DNA of 32,829 nt. Origin: CAYLOC01 sp964385195. GTDB lineage: Bacteria; Actinomycetota; Actinomycetes; Propionibacteriales; Nocardioidaceae. The stretch covers positions 1 to 32,829 of the forward strand of contig CAYLOC010000007.1 of NCBI GenBank assembly GCA_964385195.1, given 5' to 3'. The translations under genes were made by a program, and so were the position numbers. Below are positions 14,357-22,188 of this stretch, piece by piece. Numbering within the stretch: position 1 is the first letter of the stretch; the number at the start of each line of letters is the position of its first letter. Below the pieces are notes generated by a model. It made no database searches, was not told the DNA's origin, and saw only the letters and a list, made by a program, of their open reading frames with translations.

Positions 14357-15508
14357 ATGAGCGTGACCACCCCGGCCGGCTTCCGGGCGGCCGGAGTCAG
14401 CGCCGGCCTGAAAGCACCAGGTCAGCGCGACGTCGCCCTGCTCGTCAACGACGGTCCGTCCGCGGTCGCCGCGGCGGTGTGGACCAGCAACCGGTGCAAG
14501 GCCAACCCGGTCTTGTGGAGCGAGCAGGTCGTGCGTGGCGGGAACGTGCGTGCGGTGGTGGCGAACTCCGGTGGCGCGAACTGCTACACCGGGACCGATG
14601 GGTTCGCCCTCACCCATGCCACTGCCGAGCGCGCCGGGGAGCTCCTGAGGGTGGCCGCCGGTGAGGTCGTGGTGTGCTCCACCGGACTGATCGGGCATCT
14701 CCACGACCGGGAGGCAATGTTGACCGGCGTGGCAGACGCCGTGCGGGTACTCGGCCCGGACTCCGGCCCGGACGCCGCCGAAGCGATCATGACCACCGAC
14801 ACCGTCGCCAAGTCCGCCGTCGTCGAGGGCGAGGGCTGGTGCGTCGGCGGAATCGCCAAGGGCGCGGGGATGCTGGCGCCGGGGCTGGCGACCATGCTCG
14901 TGTTCTTGACCACCGATGCCGACGTCGACGCACCCACCGCGGATGCCGCACTGCGCTCGGCGACGGCTGCCACCCTCGACCGGCTGGACTCTGACGGGTG
15001 CATGTCCACCAACGACTCCGTCGTCCTGCTCGCCTCCGGCGCCAGCCGCGTCACACCGGGCGCCGCCGAGTTCGCCACCGCCGTCCAGGCGATCTGCCAC
15101 GACCTCGGACAGCAGCTGCTGCGCGACGCCGAGGGATCCGCGCACGACATTGCCATCACCGTGCGCAACGCGGCATCAGAGGCCGACGCGGTCGACGCAG
15201 CACGCACGGTCGCGCGCAGCAACCTGTTCAAGTGCGCGATCTTCGGCGAGGACCCCAACTGGGGCCGGATTCTGGCCGCCCTCGGCACGACCTCCGCCGC
15301 CTTCGACCCGGCCGACCTCGACGTGGCACTCAACGGCGTCTGGGTCTGCCGCAAGAGCACCCCGCACGAGGATCCGGCGCAGGTCGACCTCACCGGCCGC
15401 GACGTCACGGTGACGATCGACCTCAAGAGCGGAGCACAGTCCGCGACGGTGTGGACCAACGACCTGACCGTGGACTACGTCCACGAGAACTCGGCGTACT
15501 CCTCATGA
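14357..15508 (+). CDS. argJ: Bifunctional ornithine acetyltransferase / N-acetylglutamate synthase
   Basis: A 383-residue ArgJ, which moves the acetyl group from N-acetylornithine to glutamate, making the pathway cyclic; many members also use acetyl-CoA. The precursor is expected to cleave itself before Thr179 in GLATMLVFL, producing alpha and beta chains, with that Thr as nucleophile. Other family parts are the N-terminal PAGFRAAGVSAGLK, KANPVLWSEQ, VVANSGGANCYTG, CSTGLIG, IAKGAGM and the C-terminal NLFKCAIFGEDPNWGRI. The start ATG is the last repeat-borne ATG, and a stop codon overlaps it, so its translation may depend on ribosomes arriving from the repeat ORFs. Its TGA overlaps the argB ATG. 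Confidence 0.96.
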   Translation: MSVTTPAGFRAAGVSAGLKAPGQRDVALLVNDGPSAVAAAVWTSNRCKANPVLWSEQVVRGGNVRAVVANSGGANCYTGTDGFALTHATAERAGELLRVAAGEVVVCSTGLIGHLHDREAMLTGVADAVRVLGPDSGPDAAEAIMTTDTVAKSAVVEGEGWCVGGIAKGAGMLAPGLATMLVFLTTDADVDAPTADAALRSATAATLDRLDSDGCMSTNDSVVLLASGASRVTPGAAEFATAVQAICHDLGQQLLRDAEGSAHDIAITVRNAASEADAVDAARTVARSNLFKCAIFGEDPNWGRILAALGTTSAAFDPADLDVALNGVWVCRKSTPHEDPAQVDLTGRDVTVTIDLKSGAQSATVWTNDLTVDYVHENSAYSS

Positions 15509-16401
15509 GCACCCCCGCAACAACCGCCCCGCTTCTCGACCCGCTCGCGAAGGCCGCCACCCTCACCGAGGCACTGCCCTGGCTGGAGCGGTTCCACGGC
15601 ACCACCATCGTGGTCAAGTACGGCGGCAACGCGATGACCGACCAGCGGCTGAAGGAGGCGTTCGCCCGCGACATCGTGTTCCTGCACTACGCCGGCATCT
15701 CGCCCGTCGTCGTCCACGGCGGCGGTCCGCAGATCAGCGCCATGCTGGACCGGCTCGGCATCGAGTCGGAGTTCCGCGGCGGGCTCCGGGTCACCACCGA
15801 CGAGGCGATCGACGTGGTCCGGATGGTGCTGGTCGGGCAGGTCGGACGCGAGCTCGTCGGGCTGCTCAACCAGCACGGTCCGCTGGCGGTCGGCTGCTCC
15901 GGAGAGGACGCCCGGTTGTTCACCGCGGTCCGTACGCCCGCTATCGTCGACGGACGGGCCGTCGACATCGGCCTGGTGGGCGACGTGGTCGACGTCCGTG
16001 TGGAGAGCGTGCAGGACCTCATCGCGGCGGGCCGGATCCCGGTGGTGTCCAGTGTCGCCCCGGACGCCTCGGGGCAGGTCCACAACGTCAACGCCGACAC
16101 GGCGGCCTCCGCACTCGCGGTCGCGCTGGGCGCGGAGAAGCTGGTCGTGCTCACCGACGTGGCGGGCCTGTACCGCGACTGGCCGAACAGCGCGGAGGTC
16201 ATCGAGCAGATCGACGCCCCGGCGTTGAAGGAGCTGCTGCCCGGCCTGGCCAGCGGGATGGTGCCGAAGATGCAGGCCTGCCTCCGGGCCGTGGACGGCG
16301 GCGTCCCGCGAGCGACCGTGATCGACGGCCGCGTGCTGCACTCGCTGTTGCTGGAGATCTTCACCGACGAAGGAATAGGAACCATGGTGGTGCCCGGATG
16401 A
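15505..16401 (+). CDS. argB: Acetylglutamate kinase
   Basis: A 298-residue N-acetylglutamate kinase, the second enzyme of the pathway. Amino-acid-kinase motifs are IVVKYGGNAM (residues 35-44, phosphate contact), VVHGGGPQISAML (acetylglutamate site), NVNADTAASALA and VVLTDVAGLY. The N-terminal extension before VVKYGG (LLDPLAKAATLTEALPWLER) matches the extra helix of hexameric arginine-inhibited kinases, and the C-terminal EIFTDEGIGTMV fits the same class. This is therefore probably the feedback-controlled step. The start overlaps argJ (ATGA), and the stop overlaps argD. Confidence 0.97.
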   Translation: MSTPATTAPLLDPLAKAATLTEALPWLERFHGTTIVVKYGGNAMTDQRLKEAFARDIVFLHYAGISPVVVHGGGPQISAMLDRLGIESEFRGGLRVTTDEAIDVVRMVLVGQVGRELVGLLNQHGPLAVGCSGEDARLFTAVRTPAIVDGRAVDIGLVGDVVDVRVESVQDLIAAGRIPVVSSVAPDASGQVHNVNADTAASALAVALGAEKLVVLTDVAGLYRDWPNSAEVIEQIDAPALKELLPGLASGMVPKMQACLRAVDGGVPRATVIDGRVLHSLLLEIFTDEGIGTMVVPG

Positions 16402-17591
16402 GCACGATGGAGCGTTACGCCGCGTCCGTGATGAACACGTTCGGCACGCCCAAGCGGGTACTCGCCCGCGGCGCCGGCTGTTATGTGTGGGACACCGACG
16501 GCCGACGGTACCTGGACCTGCTCGGAGGGATCGCCGTCAATGCGCTCGGACACGCCCACCCCGACCTGGTGCGGACGGTGTCCGAACAGGTCGCAACCGT
16601 TGCTCACGTCTCGAACTTCTTCACCACGAACCCGCAGGTGGAACTCTCCGAACGGGTGCTGGAGATCCTCGGGCTCGGCGACGGACGGGTCTTCCTGGCC
16701 AACTCCGGAACGGAGGCCAACGAGGCCGCGATGAAGATGACCCGCCGCACCGGACGGACCAAACTGGTCGCCGCGGACGGTGCTTTCCACGGGCGAACGA
16801 TGGGCGCGCTGGCACTCACCGCCAAGTCCTCCTACCGTGAGCCGTTCGAGCCGCTTCCGGGGACTGTGGTGCGGGTCCCGTACGGCGATGCGGAGGCGTT
16901 GCGCGCGGCCGTGGACTCCGACACCGCGGCCGTTGTCCTCGAACCCATCCAGGGCGAGGCCGGAGTGGTCGTTCCGCCGGAGGGGTATCTCTCCGCGGCC
17001 CGGGCGGCCGCCGACGCCGCGGGTGCGCTGCTCTGGCTGGATGAGGTGCAGACGGGCATCGGCCGGACGGGGGACTGGTTCGCTTTCCAGCACGAGCCCG
17101 GCTGGGCGACGCGGGTCCGGCCCGACATCGTTACCCTGGCGAAGGGCCTGGGCGGGGGCTTCCCGATCGGAGCCTGTGTCGGGCTGGGAGCCGCGGGCGG
17201 ACTGCTGACCCCCGGTCAGCACGGCACGACGTTCGGCGGTAACCCACTCGCGGCGGCGACGGCACTGACCGTGCTCGACGTGATTGCCCGCGACGGCCTC
17301 GCCCGGCGGGCGGCAGACGTCGGTGCGGTCGTACGGGCCGGCCTCGCCCGGCTGCCGGGAGTGCGGGACGTCCGGGGCCGCGGCCAGCTCAATGCGGCCG
17401 TGCTCGACGACGACTCGGCCGCGGCGGTCGCGGACGCCGCGCTCGCCGCCGGCGTTATCGTCAACCCCTGTACCCCGTCCGTCCTCCGGCTCGCCCCGCC
17501 GCTGGTGCTGACCGAGCAAGAGGCGAAGGAAGGCCTGGCGGTCCTGCACGACGTACTCGACGGCCATCGAGCCACCGCGGAGGCATCATGA
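16398..17591 (+). CDS. argD: Acetylornithine aminotransferase
   Basis: A 397-residue class III PLP aminotransferase, which converts N-acetylglutamate semialdehyde to N-acetylornithine using glutamate. Landmarks are YVWDTDGRRYLDLLGGIAVN near the N-terminus, ANSGTEANEAAMKMTRR (cofactor phosphate), GAFHGRTMGAL, LWLDEVQTGIGRTGDWFAFQ and the PLP lysine Lys249 in TLAKGLGGGFPIGA, followed by HGTTFGGNPLA. The length is normal. ATGA overlaps join it to argB upstream and argF downstream. In some bacteria ArgD also serves lysine synthesis; nothing here decides that. Confidence 0.96.
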   Translation: MSTMERYAASVMNTFGTPKRVLARGAGCYVWDTDGRRYLDLLGGIAVNALGHAHPDLVRTVSEQVATVAHVSNFFTTNPQVELSERVLEILGLGDGRVFLANSGTEANEAAMKMTRRTGRTKLVAADGAFHGRTMGALALTAKSSYREPFEPLPGTVVRVPYGDAEALRAAVDSDTAAVVLEPIQGEAGVVVPPEGYLSAARAAADAAGALLWLDEVQTGIGRTGDWFAFQHEPGWATRVRPDIVTLAKGLGGGFPIGACVGLGAAGGLLTPGQHGTTFGGNPLAAATALTVLDVIARDGLARRAADVGAVVRAGLARLPGVRDVRGRGQLNAAVLDDDSAAAVADAALAAGVIVNPCTPSVLRLAPPLVLTEQEAKEGLAVLHDVLDGHRATAEAS

Positions 17592-18535
17592 ACACCTCGG
17601 GAAAGATGCGGCACTTCCTTCGAGACGACGATCTCACCCCCGCGGAGCAGAGAGCGGTCCTCGACCTCGCCGACGCGTTCCGCGCCGATCGGCAGCACGC
17701 ACAACCTCTCGCCGGGCCGCAGGCGGTCGCGGTGATCTTCGACAAACCCTCGACCCGCACCCGGGTGTCGTTCTCCGTCGGTATCGCCGAACTCGGCGGG
17801 TACCCGCTGGTGATCGACGCGCAGTCCTCCCAGATGGGGCGGGGCGAGTCGATCGAGGACACCACCCGGGTGCTGGACCGGCAGGCGCGCGCGATCGTCT
17901 GGCGCACGTTCGGCCAGGACCGGATCGAGGCGATGGCCGCCGTCTCCGCCGTTCCGGTGATCAACGCCCTGACCGACAGGTTCCACCCCTGCCAGGTCCT
18001 CGCCGACCTGCAGTCGATCCGGGCGCACAAGGGGCGCCTGGCCGACCTGACGGTCACCTTCGCCGGCGACGGAGCCAACAACATGGCCCACTCCTACCTG
18101 CTCGGGGGGGTGCAGGCAGGCATGCACGTACGCATCGCCGCACCCCAGCACCATGCTCCCGACCCGGAGGTCCTGGCCCGGGCGACGGCTCTGGCAGCGG
18201 ACACCGGTGGATCCGCACAGCACGTGACCGATCTCGCCGAAGCGCTGGAGGGAGCCGACGTCGTCGTCACCGACACGTGGGTGTCGATGGGCCAGGAGTC
18301 CCAGAGCGAGGACCGCGAGCGGGTCTTCGCGCCGTACGCCGTGACCGTCGACGCGCTCGCCAAGGCTGCCCCCGACGCCATCGTGCTGCACTGTCTGCCG
18401 GCGTACCGCGGCAAGGAGATCGACGCGGCAGTGATCGACGGCCCGCACAGCGTGGTCTGGGATGAGGCGGAGTGCCGGTTGCACGCCCAGAAGGCGCTGC
18501 TCACCTGGTTGCTGGCACAGCAGGAGGCGGCATGA
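17588..18535 (+). CDS. argF: Ornithine carbamoyltransferase
   Basis: A 315-residue OTCase making citrulline from ornithine and carbamoyl phosphate. The carbamoyl-phosphate site is FDKPSTRTRVSF (STRTR at residues 55-59), followed by the FHPCQVLADLQSI motif and the ornithine-site HCLPAYRGKEI near the C-terminus. GDGANNMAHSYLLGG and VTDTWVSMGQE are also typical of OTCases rather than aspartate carbamoyltransferases. It overlaps argD by ATGA, and its TGA overlaps the argR ATG, so these genes should be translated together. Confidence 0.97.
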   Translation: MNTSGKMRHFLRDDDLTPAEQRAVLDLADAFRADRQHAQPLAGPQAVAVIFDKPSTRTRVSFSVGIAELGGYPLVIDAQSSQMGRGESIEDTTRVLDRQARAIVWRTFGQDRIEAMAAVSAVPVINALTDRFHPCQVLADLQSIRAHKGRLADLTVTFAGDGANNMAHSYLLGGVQAGMHVRIAAPQHHAPDPEVLARATALAADTGGSAQHVTDLAEALEGADVVVTDTWVSMGQESQSEDRERVFAPYAVTVDALAKAAPDAIVLHCLPAYRGKEIDAAVIDGPHSVVWDEAECRLHAQKALLTWLLAQQEAA

Positions 18536-19140
18536 CGAGTACCTCGACCGTGCCCACGACCAAGGCCGCACGGTTACAGCTGATCTGCGCTCTGCTCGGA
18601 CGGCGCGCCGTCCGGTCCCAGGCCGAGCTCGCGGACCTCCTGCGCGAGGAGGGCGTCGACGTCACGCAGGGAACCGTCTCGCGGGACCTCGTCGAGCTCG
18701 ACGCGGTCCGGGTGCGTGGCGCCGACGGGAGCCTCGTGTACGCCGTCCCGGGGGAGGGAGGCGACCGGACGCCACGTCCCGCGGTGGAGTCGGTCGCGGC
18801 CGAACAGCGCCTCGCCCGCCTGTGCGCCGACCTGCTCGTCAGCGCCGAGGCGTCGGGCAACATGGTCGTGGTCCGTACCCCGCCCGGGGCGGCGCAGTTC
18901 CTCGCCTCCGCCCTCGACAAGGCCGAGCTCAGCGAGACGCTGGGCAGCATCGCCGGCGACGACACGATCCTGGTCATCAGCCGCCGACCCGACGGCGGTG
19001 CCGCGGTGGTACGTCGTCTGCTCTCGCTCGCGAGTGACGGCCCGGCACCAGCCGAGCAGAACAGCAAACACGAGCAGAACAGCAAACACGAGCAGAACAG
19101 CAAACACAGGTCCAGCAACGCAGGGGAGAGTGCGACGTGA
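18532..19140 (+). CDS. argR: Arginine repressor ArgR with repeated C-terminal tail
   Basis: A 202-residue ArgR. The winged-helix DNA-binding domain is at residues 8-72, with AELADLLREEGVDVTQGTVS and RDLVELDAVRVRG. The hexamerisation and arginine-binding domain spans about 85-165, with LCADLLVSAEASGNMVVVRT and IAGDDTILVI, whose paired Asp residues contact arginine. ArgR proteins usually end near here, at 150-170 residues. This one carries a tail of about 35 residues with three perfect EQNSKH repeats (175-192), strongly hydrophilic and unlike the rest. It should bind the boxes at the argC promoter when arginine is high. The start overlaps argF and the stop overlaps argG. Confidence 0.95.
   Translation: MTSTSTVPTTKAARLQLICALLGRRAVRSQAELADLLREEGVDVTQGTVSRDLVELDAVRVRGADGSLVYAVPGEGGDRTPRPAVESVAAEQRLARLCADLLVSAEASGNMVVVRTPPGAAQFLASALDKAELSETLGSIAGDDTILVISRRPDGGAAVVRRLLSLASDGPAPAEQNSKHEQNSKHEQNSKHRSSNAGESAT
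19054..19107 (+). repeat. Three perfect 18-bp in-frame repeats in argR
   Basis: GAGCAGAACAGCAAACAC occurs three times head to tail (19054-19071, 19072-19089, 19090-19107) with no differences. It encodes EQNSKH each time. At half G+C it stands out from the much more G+C-rich surroundings, and the exact identity suggests recent expansion, for example by replication slippage. Confidence 0.97.
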
Positions 19141-20558
19141 GCAAGGTTCTGACCGAGCTACCGAAGGGGCAGCGGGTCGGTGTCGCGTTCTCCGGAGGGC
19201 TGGACACCTCGGTCGCGGTGGCATGGATGCGCGACCGCGGCGCCTTCCCGTGCACCTATACCGCCGACATCGGCCAGTACGACGAGAACGACGTGGACAG
19301 CGTCCCCGGCCGCGCCACGGCGTACGGCGCGGAGATCTCCCGGCTGGTGGACTGTCAGGCCCAGCTGGTCGAGGAGGGCCTGGCGGCGATGGCCTGCGGA
19401 GCGTTCCATCTCCGCAGCGGGGGCCGGTTCTACTTCAACACCACCCCGCTCGGGCGGGCCGTCACCGGCACGTTGCTCGTGCGGGCCATGCGCGAGGACG
19501 GTGTGGACATCTGGGGGGACGGCTCCACGTTCAAGGGCAACGACATCGAGCGGTTCTACCGCTACGGACTGCTGGCCAACCCGTCGCTGCAGATCTACAA
19601 ACCCTGGTTGGACGCGGACTTCGTCGCCGAGCTCGGCGGACGGGCCGAGATGAGCCGGTGGCTCACCGAACACGACCTGCCCTACCGAGACAGCGAGGAG
19701 AAGGCCTACTCGACCGACGCCAACATCTGGGGAGCGACACACGAGGCGAAGACCCTGGAGCACCTCGACGTGTCGCTGGAGGCGGTCGACCCGATCATGG
19801 GGGTGCGGTTCTGGGACCCTGCCGTCGCCATCGACGCGGAGGACGTCACCGTGCACTTCGAACGAGGCCGACCGGTCGCGATCAACGACAGCCGGTACGA
19901 CGACCCGGTGGCGCTGGTCCGCGCCGCCAACGCGGTGGGGGGACGCCACGGCCTGGGGATGTCGGACCAGATCGAGAACCGGATCATCGAGGCCAAGTCC
20001 CGGGGCATCTACGAGGCGCCCGGCATGGCGCTGCTCTGGATCGCCTACGAACGGCTCGTCAACGCGATCCACAACGAGGACACCCTCGCCACCTACGCCG
20101 CCGAGGGACGCCGCCTGGGACGGCTGCTGTACGAGGGGCGCTGGCTGGACCCGCAGGCGCTGATGCTTCGGCAGTCGATCCAGCAGTGGGTGGCGTCGCT
20201 GGTCAGCGGCTCGGTCACCCTCCGGCTGCGTCGCGGGGAGGACTACACGATCGTGGCCACCGATGGCCCCGGCCTGGCCTACCACCCCAACCGGCTCTCG
20301 ATGGAGCGGGTCGAGGACGCCGCGTTCGGACCGACGGACCGGATCGGACAGTTGACCATGCGGAACCTCGACATCTCCGACACCCGGGCCAAACTAGAGC
20401 GCTACGTTGCGGGGTACGAGCAGGTGCGGGACCACCGCGAGCTCGTCGGCGAGCTCGAGACCGGACTCGCGGCCCGGATCGCCAAGAACCCGGTGGCCAG
20501 TGCCGATGAGTCCGAGTCCGCCCTGGACAACGCGGCGATGGAGGTGGGCACGGACTGA
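19137..20558 (+). CDS. argG: Argininosuccinate synthase, E. coli-type
   Basis: A 473-residue enzyme joining citrulline and aspartate with ATP. The N-terminal PP-loop is VGVAFSGGLDTSVAVAW. The sequence follows the longer E. coli-type subfamily throughout: TADIGQYDENDVDSVPGRA, FYFNTTPLGRAVTGTLLVRA, WGDGSTFKGNDIERFYRYGL, KAYSTDANIWGATHEAKTLE, HGLGMSDQIENRIIEAKSRG and the C-terminal IGQLTMRNLDISDTR. It does not match the roughly 400-residue form that many bacteria use. The start is GTG at 19137, overlapping the argR stop, with an AGGGGAG site upstream. The last 30 residues are an acidic, probably disordered tail. Confidence 0.96.
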   Translation: MSKVLTELPKGQRVGVAFSGGLDTSVAVAWMRDRGAFPCTYTADIGQYDENDVDSVPGRATAYGAEISRLVDCQAQLVEEGLAAMACGAFHLRSGGRFYFNTTPLGRAVTGTLLVRAMREDGVDIWGDGSTFKGNDIERFYRYGLLANPSLQIYKPWLDADFVAELGGRAEMSRWLTEHDLPYRDSEEKAYSTDANIWGATHEAKTLEHLDVSLEAVDPIMGVRFWDPAVAIDAEDVTVHFERGRPVAINDSRYDDPVALVRAANAVGGRHGLGMSDQIENRIIEAKSRGIYEAPGMALLWIAYERLVNAIHNEDTLATYAAEGRRLGRLLYEGRWLDPQALMLRQSIQQWVASLVSGSVTLRLRRGEDYTIVATDGPGLAYHPNRLSMERVEDAAFGPTDRIGQLTMRNLDISDTRAKLERYVAGYEQVRDHRELVGELETGLAARIAKNPVASADESESALDNAAMEVGTD

Positions 20559-20586
20559 GTGACCCGGACCTGCTAGGAAGGCCGCT

Positions 20587-22005
20587 ATGGAGGATCACCC
20601 GAACAGCGGTGTCGGTGCCGGCCGCTTGTGGGGCGGCCGGTTCGCGGGAGGACCGGCGCCGGAGCTCGCCGCGCTGAGTCGCTCGACCCAGTTCGACTTC
20701 CGGCTCGCCCCCTACGACATTGCCGGGTCACGGGCTCACGCGCGGGCGCTGGCACGTGCCGGGCTGCTCACCGCGGATGAGCTGGCGGACATGCTGGCCG
20801 GGCTCGACGCGCTCCTGGCGGACGTGCAGTCCGGGGCCTTCGGGCCGGCCCCGGAGGACGAGGACGTCCACGGTGCGTTGGAACGCGGCCTGATCGAGCG
20901 CCTCGGCCCCGAGCTCGGGGGACGACTGCGTGCAGGACGCTCCCGCAACGACCAGGTCGCGACGCTGTTCAAGTCCTACCTCCGGGATCGGGCCACGTCC
21001 CTGCGCGAGCATCTGCTGGACCTGGTCGCGGCGCTCGCAGCGCAGGCAGAGCGCCACCTCGGCGTACCGATGCCCGGACGCACGCACATGCAGCACGCGC
21101 AGCCAGTGCTGCTGTCGCACCATCTTCTCGCCCACGCGTGGCCGCTGGTCCGGGACGTGCAGCGGTTCCGCGACTGGGACGCGCGGGTGGCCGAGGACTC
21201 GCCGTACGGCTCTGGGGCTTTGGCCGGCTCGTCACTGGGGCTGGACCCGGAACAGGTGGCGGCCGACCTGGGCTATGACGGCTCCAGCGCGAACAGCATC
21301 GACGGTACGGCGGCGCGGGACTTCGTCGCCGAGTTCTCCTTTATCGCTGCGATGACCGGCGTCGACCTGTCCCGGCTCGCCGAGGACGTGGTGGTCTGGG
21401 CCACGGCGGAGTTCGGATTCGTCACGCTCGACGACGGCTACTCGACCGGCTCCAGCATCATGCCGCAGAAGAAGAACCCCGACATCGCCGAGCTCACCCG
21501 CGGCAAGGCGGGCCGCTTGATCGGTGACCTGACCGGGCTGCTGGCCACGCTGAAGGCACAGCCCCTGGCCTACAACCGCGACCTGCAGGAGGACAAGGAG
21601 CCGGTGTTCGACGCCGTGGACACCCTGGAGCTGGTGCTGCCCGCGGTCACCGGCATGATCGCGAGCCTGACGTTCCACGAGGAGCGGCTCGCGCAGTTGG
21701 CGCCGCAAGGCTTCTCGCTGGCCACCGACGTCGCGGAGTGGCTCGTCCGGCAACGGGTGCCGTTCCGGGAGGCACACGAGATCGCCGGTGCATGCGTCCG
21801 CCGCTGCGAGGAGCTCGGTCTCGGCCTGGACGGCCTCTCCGCCGAGGAGCTGGCAGGGATCTCCCCGCACCTGACTCCGGACGTGCAGACCGTGTTGACC
21901 GTGGCAGGGTCGATCGCCTCCCGGGATGGCCGCGGCGGCACCGCCCCCGAGCGGGTCCGTGAGCAGCTCGCCGAGCTCCGTGCCACCGCCGCCGCCCTCC
22001 GCTGA
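20587..22005 (+). CDS. argH: Argininosuccinate lyase
   Basis: A 472-residue member of the fumarase/aspartase superfamily, cleaving argininosuccinate to arginine and fumarate, the last step. Family sequence is clear: LWGGRFAGGPAPELAALSRS at the N-terminus, DEDVHGALERGLIERLG, AGRSRNDQVATLFKSYLRD, PGRTHMQHAQPVLLSHHLLA, and the signature GSSIMPQKKNP at residues 288-298, with the catalytic Ser loop. The ATG follows AGGAAGG. It is separated from argG by 28 nt and closes the cluster. A small hairpin and a palindromic repeat follow. Confidence 0.97.
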   Translation: MEDHPNSGVGAGRLWGGRFAGGPAPELAALSRSTQFDFRLAPYDIAGSRAHARALARAGLLTADELADMLAGLDALLADVQSGAFGPAPEDEDVHGALERGLIERLGPELGGRLRAGRSRNDQVATLFKSYLRDRATSLREHLLDLVAALAAQAERHLGVPMPGRTHMQHAQPVLLSHHLLAHAWPLVRDVQRFRDWDARVAEDSPYGSGALAGSSLGLDPEQVAADLGYDGSSANSIDGTAARDFVAEFSFIAAMTGVDLSRLAEDVVVWATAEFGFVTLDDGYSTGSSIMPQKKNPDIAELTRGKAGRLIGDLTGLLATLKAQPLAYNRDLQEDKEPVFDAVDTLELVLPAVTGMIASLTFHEERLAQLAPQGFSLATDVAEWLVRQRVPFREAHEIAGACVRRCEELGLGLDGLSAEELAGISPHLTPDVQTVLTVAGSIASRDGRGGTAPERVREQLAELRATAAALR

Positions 22006-22012
22006 CCTCTCC

Positions 22013-22027
22013 GCGGCGCGACGCCGC
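22013..22027 (+). terminator. Short GC hairpin after argH
   Basis: GCGGCG (22013-22018) and CGCCGC (22022-22027) pair around CGA, 7 nt after the argH stop. There is no T-tract. The larger palindrome that follows at 22049-22090 may be the real 3' end signal. Confidence 0.25.
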
Positions 22028-22045
22028 CTCCCCCACCATCATGCT

Positions 22046-22117
22046 GCGTTTGCCTTGTAGACGGGGCAAACGCGCCGTTTACAAGGCAAATCCGCCCCGC
22101 CAAAGGTGTGTCTGCCT
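22046..22117 (-). repeat. 72-bp palindromic dispersed element, copy 1
   Basis: TTTGCCTTGTAGACGG (22049-22064) is the inverted repeat of CCGTTTACAAGGCAAA (22075-22090), 16 pairs with a single G-U in RNA read on the plus strand. A third arm, TCTGCCTTGTAGACC, follows at 22111-22125. The reverse complement of 22046-22117 matches 29384-29455 at 64 of 72 positions in my hand alignment, without gaps. This shows a dispersed family rather than a one-off hairpin. The rest of 22006-22188 holds no gene I can support. Confidence 0.85.
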
Positions 22118-22188
22118 TGTAGACCAACGGTCCCCGTGGCCGACGGGGCCGCCCCCTCCAGTGCCGGGGAAGATGGGAGACTGGCGGC

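Larger units (their letters stand above)
14137..14360 (+). repeat. 53-bp tandem repeat between argC and argJ, interrupted by a gap
   Basis: The unit runs from GGGGACCCCGCATGA through a CTGCTCGCTGCGCTCGCACC core to CTCCGC. One full unit plus the start of the next lies at 14138-14205, and another unit lies at 14306-14360. ATGs occur at 14149 and 14202, exactly 53 nt apart, and the argJ ATG is the last of the series. The 55 nt left of the gap (14151-14205) are identical to the 55 nt right of it (14306-14360), which is what a short-read assembler leaves when it breaks in a tandem array. Copy number is therefore unknown but at least two. Confidence 0.9.

Noticed and set aside
14098..15145. Minus-strand frames passing through the N run at 14206-14305
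   Set aside because: They depend on undetermined bases and oppose argC and argJ, with no support.
15687..17567. A 626-codon antisense frame over argB and argD
   Set aside because: It is a shadow of two confidently identified enzymes, with no family motif of its own.
19054..19107. Short direct repeats resembling a CRISPR fragment
   Set aside because: The copies are contiguous without spacers, in frame inside argR, and no cas genes are present.
18716..20509. A 597-codon frame shifted relative to argR and argG
   Set aside because: It is Arg/Gly/Pro-rich shadow translation crossing two real genes, including the EQNSKH repeats in another frame.
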